DNA of 64,000 nt from the NCBI GenBank assembly GCA_964432885.1, contig CAYSPG010000002.1, forward strand, positions 301,318 to 365,317, read 5' to 3'. A program made the translations under genes and the position numbers. Under the pieces are notes generated by a model. It saw only the letters and a list, made by a program, of their open reading frames with translations. It was not told where the DNA came from and made no database searches. Below are positions 60,662-64,000 of this stretch, piece by piece. Each line of letters begins with the position of its first letter. The stretch's first letter is position 1. Source of the stretch: CAYSPG01 sp964432885. GTDB lineage: Bacteria > Bacteroidota > Bacteroidia > AKYH767-A > OLB10.

Positions 60662-62962
60662 TTATTGGTTGGCAATAAACTTCCCTTTTCCGGCACCTCC
60701 GTTTGAAAACCGTAACTCATAAAAATAAATTCCCTCCTTTAGGTCAGTGAGCACACTAACCATTTTATTCCCAACACTCCAATAAGCATTTATTTTTCTA
60801 CCTGTATTGTCAAATAAACTCAATTGGGTGACATTTAAATTTTCATCACATGATGAGAAATCTAATATTGTTTTTTGATTTTTTGCAGAAGGATTAGGAT
60901 AAACTTTGATACAATCTTCTTCAATTACTTTTTCAGGATTTTGAACCGAAACTAATGCCGGATTATTTGAAAAAATGCTTGTTTGCCCAAAATATTCAGC
61001 GAGGTAAATAAAGTTGTTGTTGCAAAAAATTTCCTGCTGGCCCCATAAATTGTCTGGGGTAAATTCAAGCCCGGTTTTGTAATATCCTGTTTGCGAAAAA
61101 TTATTTTTATCCAATGCAAACATTCCCTGCGTTTGATAAACCAAATACAGCCCATACGAATCGGCAGCCATTAGTTTGGGTGTGCCCATTGGCAAAATCT
61201 GAAACGAAATTTCAGTAAGCGAATCGTTGGCGGGGTTGTATTTGTACTTTGTCAATCCTTTATTAACCACATAACAATAAAGCGTGTCATTGTAGTAAGC
61301 CATCTTATCAAACTGTTGAAAAATTCCGTGGTTCTTTGCAAACTTGCGTTGCAAATTATTTGCAATGTCATACACGTAAATACTATCGTTGGTAGAAACA
61401 AACAATCGTCCGTTGGCATCGCGCAAGGCAATATCTTTTACAATTAAATTTTTTGTGATTTGTACCGTAGGTGCTGCTGGGGTTGCAACATCTATCATTA
61501 CCAACTGTGTTTGTCCAAGCACAGGCTGCTTGTAAGTTATAAATTTATTTTGCCACACCTTTGATAATGCCATGCCTGTAAATCCGCTAATGCTTCCCAC
61601 TTGCGCAAGTGTGTTGGCATCATACACTCTAAATCCATTTCCTGTAAAGTAACATCCGTAAATATAATTTCCGTTTGATGAGTAGCGTATGTTAAAACAA
61701 AAACCGCCCGCAAGGTTGGTGTCGAGCAAAACAGGATTGTATTTATCGGTAATGTCAAAAACTTTAAATCCATAACCTTCATTACCAACTACCATTTTGT
61801 TTCCGTACACATCACTTGAAGTATTCCATCCTCCTGTTAACGTTTTTCCTAAATCAATTGGATTAAAAATATTGGTGATGTCAACCGTTAACAGCCCATA
61901 CCACTCGGATGCAATGTATGCCGTGTTGTTATGAATGTCGCAATCAAAATGGTATAGCCCTGCATAAATGCCCGTAAGCAATTGCATGTTGGAGGCACTT
62001 GTCGCTGTAAAAACAACCACATCGGTATAAAAAGGATTTGGAAAAACATAATTTACTCCCGCAGCACCAAGGCACGAAACATATACTGTATCATTAATAA
62101 CTTTTGCACTCATGGGCTGCGCAAAGCTGGCATCAAGTATTAAACTTCCTGAAAGGGTATCGCGAAAAATCTCATAAGGTAAATTTGGATTTGAAATATT
62201 AAGCGCATAAAACAGTCCGTTTAAATCAAAAAGCTGCTGCGTGGCATTGGTGCCTCCGCATACATACAGCAACGGAAAATTTGTACCAAACGAAACATCC
62301 TCTCCATCACAATACGTTTGTTGGGTAAAAGATTTAAAGTTTAAATTATCAGCATCATAAATATAAACGCCATCCGTTGTAGTTCCATAGGCAGTAATAA
62401 AGGCAAGTAAATTTCCTTTTGCATCAATACCTTTTACATGACTGTTAGCCGGCTGATAAGCAAATGATGTTATGAGCGAAAAATTATTTCCGTTATCTCT
62501 AAACACAGCAACTTTTGTTTTGTATGCAACAAAAACAGTATCGCCTTTAAATGCCATATCTAATGCTGCCTCACTTAACGAATCGGTATTTTTTTGTGCA
62601 ACCAAAACAGGGTTAAGGGGATTGGTTACATCCCACTTTGAAATGCCATCATGATTGGCTGCAACATAAATATATCCGTTGTGCGTTTGGATGTTTGCAA
62701 TGTTGGATTGAAAGCGATGAATAAATAATTCCTGAAAAGGTGGCGTTTGCCCTTGCGAAACATCGTACGATGCAAACGTGTTACCATTGCCGGTGTAAAC
62801 TCTGTTATTATGGTAAAACACTTCGTAACAGGCAGCACCTGTGGTGGACGATAAATAGCTTAATGAGTTTGGTTGGGAGAAAAGAGAGGCATTAAAAGTG
62901 ATAAACACAAATGCAAAGTTTAAAAATATTTTGCGCGTCATGGTTTTTTTCTTATTCCGCAA
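60662..62962 (-). CDS. T9SS cargo protein with LVIVD-type beta-propeller repeats
   Basis: A 766-aa secreted protein. The signal peptide is KIFLNFAFVFITFNASLFSQ (start at 62962 or the Met at 62941). Repeats of the type GLLTVDITNIFNPIDLG and GYGFKVFDITDKYNPVLLDT, with SKWDVTNPLNPVLVAQK, are LVIVD repeats, which form beta-propeller blades. The C-terminus is a type A T9SS sorting domain (KVYPNPSAKNQKTILDF, then GRKINAYWS and LKEGIYFYELRF). It should be exported to the cell surface. Ligand unknown. Confidence 0.9.
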   Translation of the reverse strand: MRNKKKTMTRKIFLNFAFVFITFNASLFSQPNSLSYLSSTTGAACYEVFYHNNRVYTGNGNTFASYDVSQGQTPPFQELFIHRFQSNIANIQTHNGYIYVAANHDGISKWDVTNPLNPVLVAQKNTDSLSEAALDMAFKGDTVFVAYKTKVAVFRDNGNNFSLITSFAYQPANSHVKGIDAKGNLLAFITAYGTTTDGVYIYDADNLNFKSFTQQTYCDGEDVSFGTNFPLLYVCGGTNATQQLFDLNGLFYALNISNPNLPYEIFRDTLSGSLILDASFAQPMSAKVINDTVYVSCLGAAGVNYVFPNPFYTDVVVFTATSASNMQLLTGIYAGLYHFDCDIHNNTAYIASEWYGLLTVDITNIFNPIDLGKTLTGGWNTSSDVYGNKMVVGNEGYGFKVFDITDKYNPVLLDTNLAGGFCFNIRYSSNGNYIYGCYFTGNGFRVYDANTLAQVGSISGFTGMALSKVWQNKFITYKQPVLGQTQLVMIDVATPAAPTVQITKNLIVKDIALRDANGRLFVSTNDSIYVYDIANNLQRKFAKNHGIFQQFDKMAYYNDTLYCYVVNKGLTKYKYNPANDSLTEISFQILPMGTPKLMAADSYGLYLVYQTQGMFALDKNNFSQTGYYKTGLEFTPDNLWGQQEIFCNNNFIYLAEYFGQTSIFSNNPALVSVQNPEKVIEEDCIKVYPNPSAKNQKTILDFSSCDENLNVTQLSLFDNTGRKINAYWSVGNKMVSVLTDLKEGIYFYELRFSNGGAGKGKFIANQ

Positions 62963-62991
62963 AACGGTTAATGTTTAAATTATAAATTATA

Positions 62992-63486
62992 TTAACTCAT
63001 TCGCAGGTAAATTAATCCAAGTATGGTTGCAATAACGATAACCAGCAACATAGCATTAAAAAACTTTTGCGTACCCAGATTTTTTTTTGTTACCGCATGT
63101 CCGCTTATGTTGTTAAGCACCAGCGACAACCGCTGAAAAGCGCTTTCGTTTTTTACAATGTAATCGTAAGCGCCAAACTTCATGGTGTTGGCAGCTACTT
63201 CGGCTTTGTCTTCGGCAGTCATTATCACTACAGGAATGTGCTCGTGTTTTTCTTTTATTCTTTTAAGCACCTGCAAACCGTTCATGGCCGAGGCGTCAAC
63301 ACTGTCAAGATGATAGTCAAGAACAACTACATCGGGTTCTTCGCTCATATCGGCAAGGGCAGCTTCACCGGTAGGATATATTTTTATTTCTGAATTAGGA
63401 AAAAAATGGCTGATGTGGTCTTTTACCATTTCGCGCATTTGCTTGTTGTCTTCAATTACAGTTACTCGCAGGTTATGGGTGTACAT
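62992..63486 (-). CDS. Response-regulator receiver domain with C-terminal membrane helix
   Basis: A 164-aa protein. A complete receiver is seen: TVIEDNKQM (Glu12, Asp13), VVVLDYHLD (Asp57), VVIMTAEDK (Thr90) and DYIVKNES (Lys112). A short linker then leads to a single hydrophobic helix, AMLLVIVIATILGLIYLRM (residues 145-163). Receivers are normally soluble, so a membrane-anchored stand-alone receiver is unusual. No output domain exists. It lies 29 bp upstream of the T9SS LVIVD gene on the same strand. Confidence 0.88.
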   Translation of the reverse strand: MYTHNLRVTVIEDNKQMREMVKDHISHFFPNSEIKIYPTGEAALADMSEEPDVVVLDYHLDSVDASAMNGLQVLKRIKEKHEHIPVVIMTAEDKAEVAANTMKFGAYDYIVKNESAFQRLSLVLNNISGHAVTKKNLGTQKFFNAMLLVIVIATILGLIYLRMS

Positions 63487-63601
63487 AGTTAGTGTTTTAG
63501 AGTATTCAAATATAAATTAAAATACAAATGTGTTTTGTGAAGGCGATTACAAAGTTATAAACGGCTTTTACATTCCGTTAAACCTTACAAGTATATTTGG
63601 A

Positions 63602-63633
63602 TTGACCGAGAATAGTAAATAAAATTATCTTTG
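63602..63633 (+). promoter_or_regulatory. Predicted Bacteroidota promoter before the orphan sorting-domain fragment
   Basis: TTG at 63602-63604, 21-nt spacer, TATCTTTG at 63626-63633 (exact TAnnTTTG). Transcription would cover 63640-63760 and end at the hairpin there. Consensus-based. Confidence 0.45.
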
Positions 63634-63720
63634 AACGCAATAGAACCCGGAATTTATTTTTACAGCATAAACATTAACGGAAAGCAAACCGAAAATGGCA
63701 AATTGGTTGTTGTACACTAA
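63619..63720 (+). pseudogene. Orphan T9SS type A sorting-domain fragment
   Basis: The frame preceding the TAA at 63718 reads back to in-frame stops at 63613-63618. Its 33 codons include LNAIEPGIYFYSI and GKQTENGKLVVVH, the last strands of a T9SS C-terminal sorting domain. No start codon or passenger domain is present, so it is most likely the remnant of a deleted or decayed secreted-protein gene. Confidence 0.65.
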
Positions 63721-63729
63721 ATAATAACT

Positions 63730-63761
63730 ACAAGAGCAATGAGTTCTCATTGCTCTTGTTT
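63730..63761 (+). terminator. Strong hairpin/terminator after the sorting-domain fragment
   Basis: Perfect 14-bp stem ACAAGAGCAATGAG (63730-63743) and its complement at 63746-63759, with a 2-base central TT and a short T tail. Confidence 0.75.
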
Positions 63762-63776
63762 AATTGTAATAGCAAA

Positions 63777-64000
63777 ATGAAAAAAAAACTAATTGTAGTT
63801 TTGTTCTTTTTGATTTGCAATACAGCAAATGCACAAAACCTTGTCTTAAATCCAAGTATGGAAGACACTATTCCTTGTGCAAGTTTTACAAACTTAGGCC
63901 CTCAGATGCGGCCTTATTACTGGTTTAAACCCACATACGGAAGTTCCGATTTTTTTAATACAATACTAAATGCATTCTGCTGGGTCTCATTCATGCCCCT
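63777..64000 (+). CDS. Secreted protein, 5' part (cut by window end)
   Basis: The first 74 codons of a gene that continues past the window. A signal peptide (MKKKLIVVLFFLICNTANAQ) is followed by NLVLNPSMEDTIPCASF and WFKPTYGSSDFFNT. That pattern (NLVxNPSxED...C, then W...PTxGSxDxFN) is typical of the N-terminus of Bacteroidota secreted proteins, often OmpA-family or T9SS cargo. The rest is not visible, so the domain content is unknown. Confidence 0.75.
   Translation, partial: MKKKLIVVLFFLICNTANAQNLVLNPSMEDTIPCASFTNLGPQMRPYYWFKPTYGSSDFFNTILNAFCWVSFMP

Overview
The window reads as a chromosomal segment of a Bacteroidota bacterium, probably from the Chitinophagales/Sphingobacteriales side. The evidence is type IX secretion (T9SS) C-terminal sorting domains, TonB-linked receptors with carboxypeptidase-like N-terminal domains, weak Shine-Dalgarno sites, promoters of the form TTG-N18-21-TAnnTTTG, and alternative complex III/caa3-type oxidase gene order. 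Most of the DNA is AT-rich. No rRNA, CRISPR array, intact insertion sequence or prophage was seen.

Region by region: 0-6 kb holds the end of a DUF5916-like outer-membrane protein, a hotdog thioesterase and a minus-strand heme/oxidase operon (ctaB, two subunit III genes, subunit IV, SCO, DUF420). 6-12 kb has a TonB-like protein, a cyclic-nucleotide-domain histidine kinase, the tig-clpP-clpX proteolysis cluster and tRNA-Leu. 12-21 kb is mostly metabolic and housekeeping (flavin reductase, fructosamine kinase, methionine aminotransferase, omega-amidase, arfB, hflX, a SirB2-cytochrome c fusion, polyprenyl synthase). It also carries a DUF433/DUF5615 toxin-antitoxin pair and four palindromic intergenic repeats that each end at a stop codon. 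21-31 kb has nucleotide-sugar genes (SDR epimerase, rfbA), a DUF4160/DUF2442 pair, an RND/MMPL exporter and the acpP-fabF-rnc operon. 31-44 kb has surface and envelope genes (a T9SS Ig/PKD-like protein, a Wzz-like protein, an O-antigen ligase, a PpiD-like foldase, lipoproteins), fRMsr and a Rid protein.

44-51.6 kb is the accessory part and the most interesting. A four-gene minus-strand operon encodes a small soluble protein, a multi-pass membrane protein, a HisKA_3-type kinase whose phospho-acceptor His is Gln, and a NarL-type regulator. A plus-strand cassette follows: a Cys-rich membrane-anchored protein, a 42-bp minisatellite, a 310-aa protein with a C-terminal CarboxypepD_reg-like domain, an 83-aa protein, a caspase/CHAT-like (clan CD) putative cysteine protease, and a 116-aa protein that appears to share the protease's N-terminal domain. 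Three cassette genes share a leader of about 36-49 bp just before their start codons. Local GC there is visibly higher than in the core genes. This cassette is the best candidate for an undescribed system; its function is not known from the sequence.

51.6-64 kb holds a GNAT acetyltransferase, a TonB-dependent receptor, a TMEM220-like protein, a DinB-like protein, a lycopene cyclase-like protein, two glycosyltransferases, an APH-fold kinase, tRNA-Asp, a T9SS LVIVD-type secreted protein, a receiver domain with a C-terminal membrane anchor, an orphan T9SS sorting-domain fragment and the start of a secreted protein.
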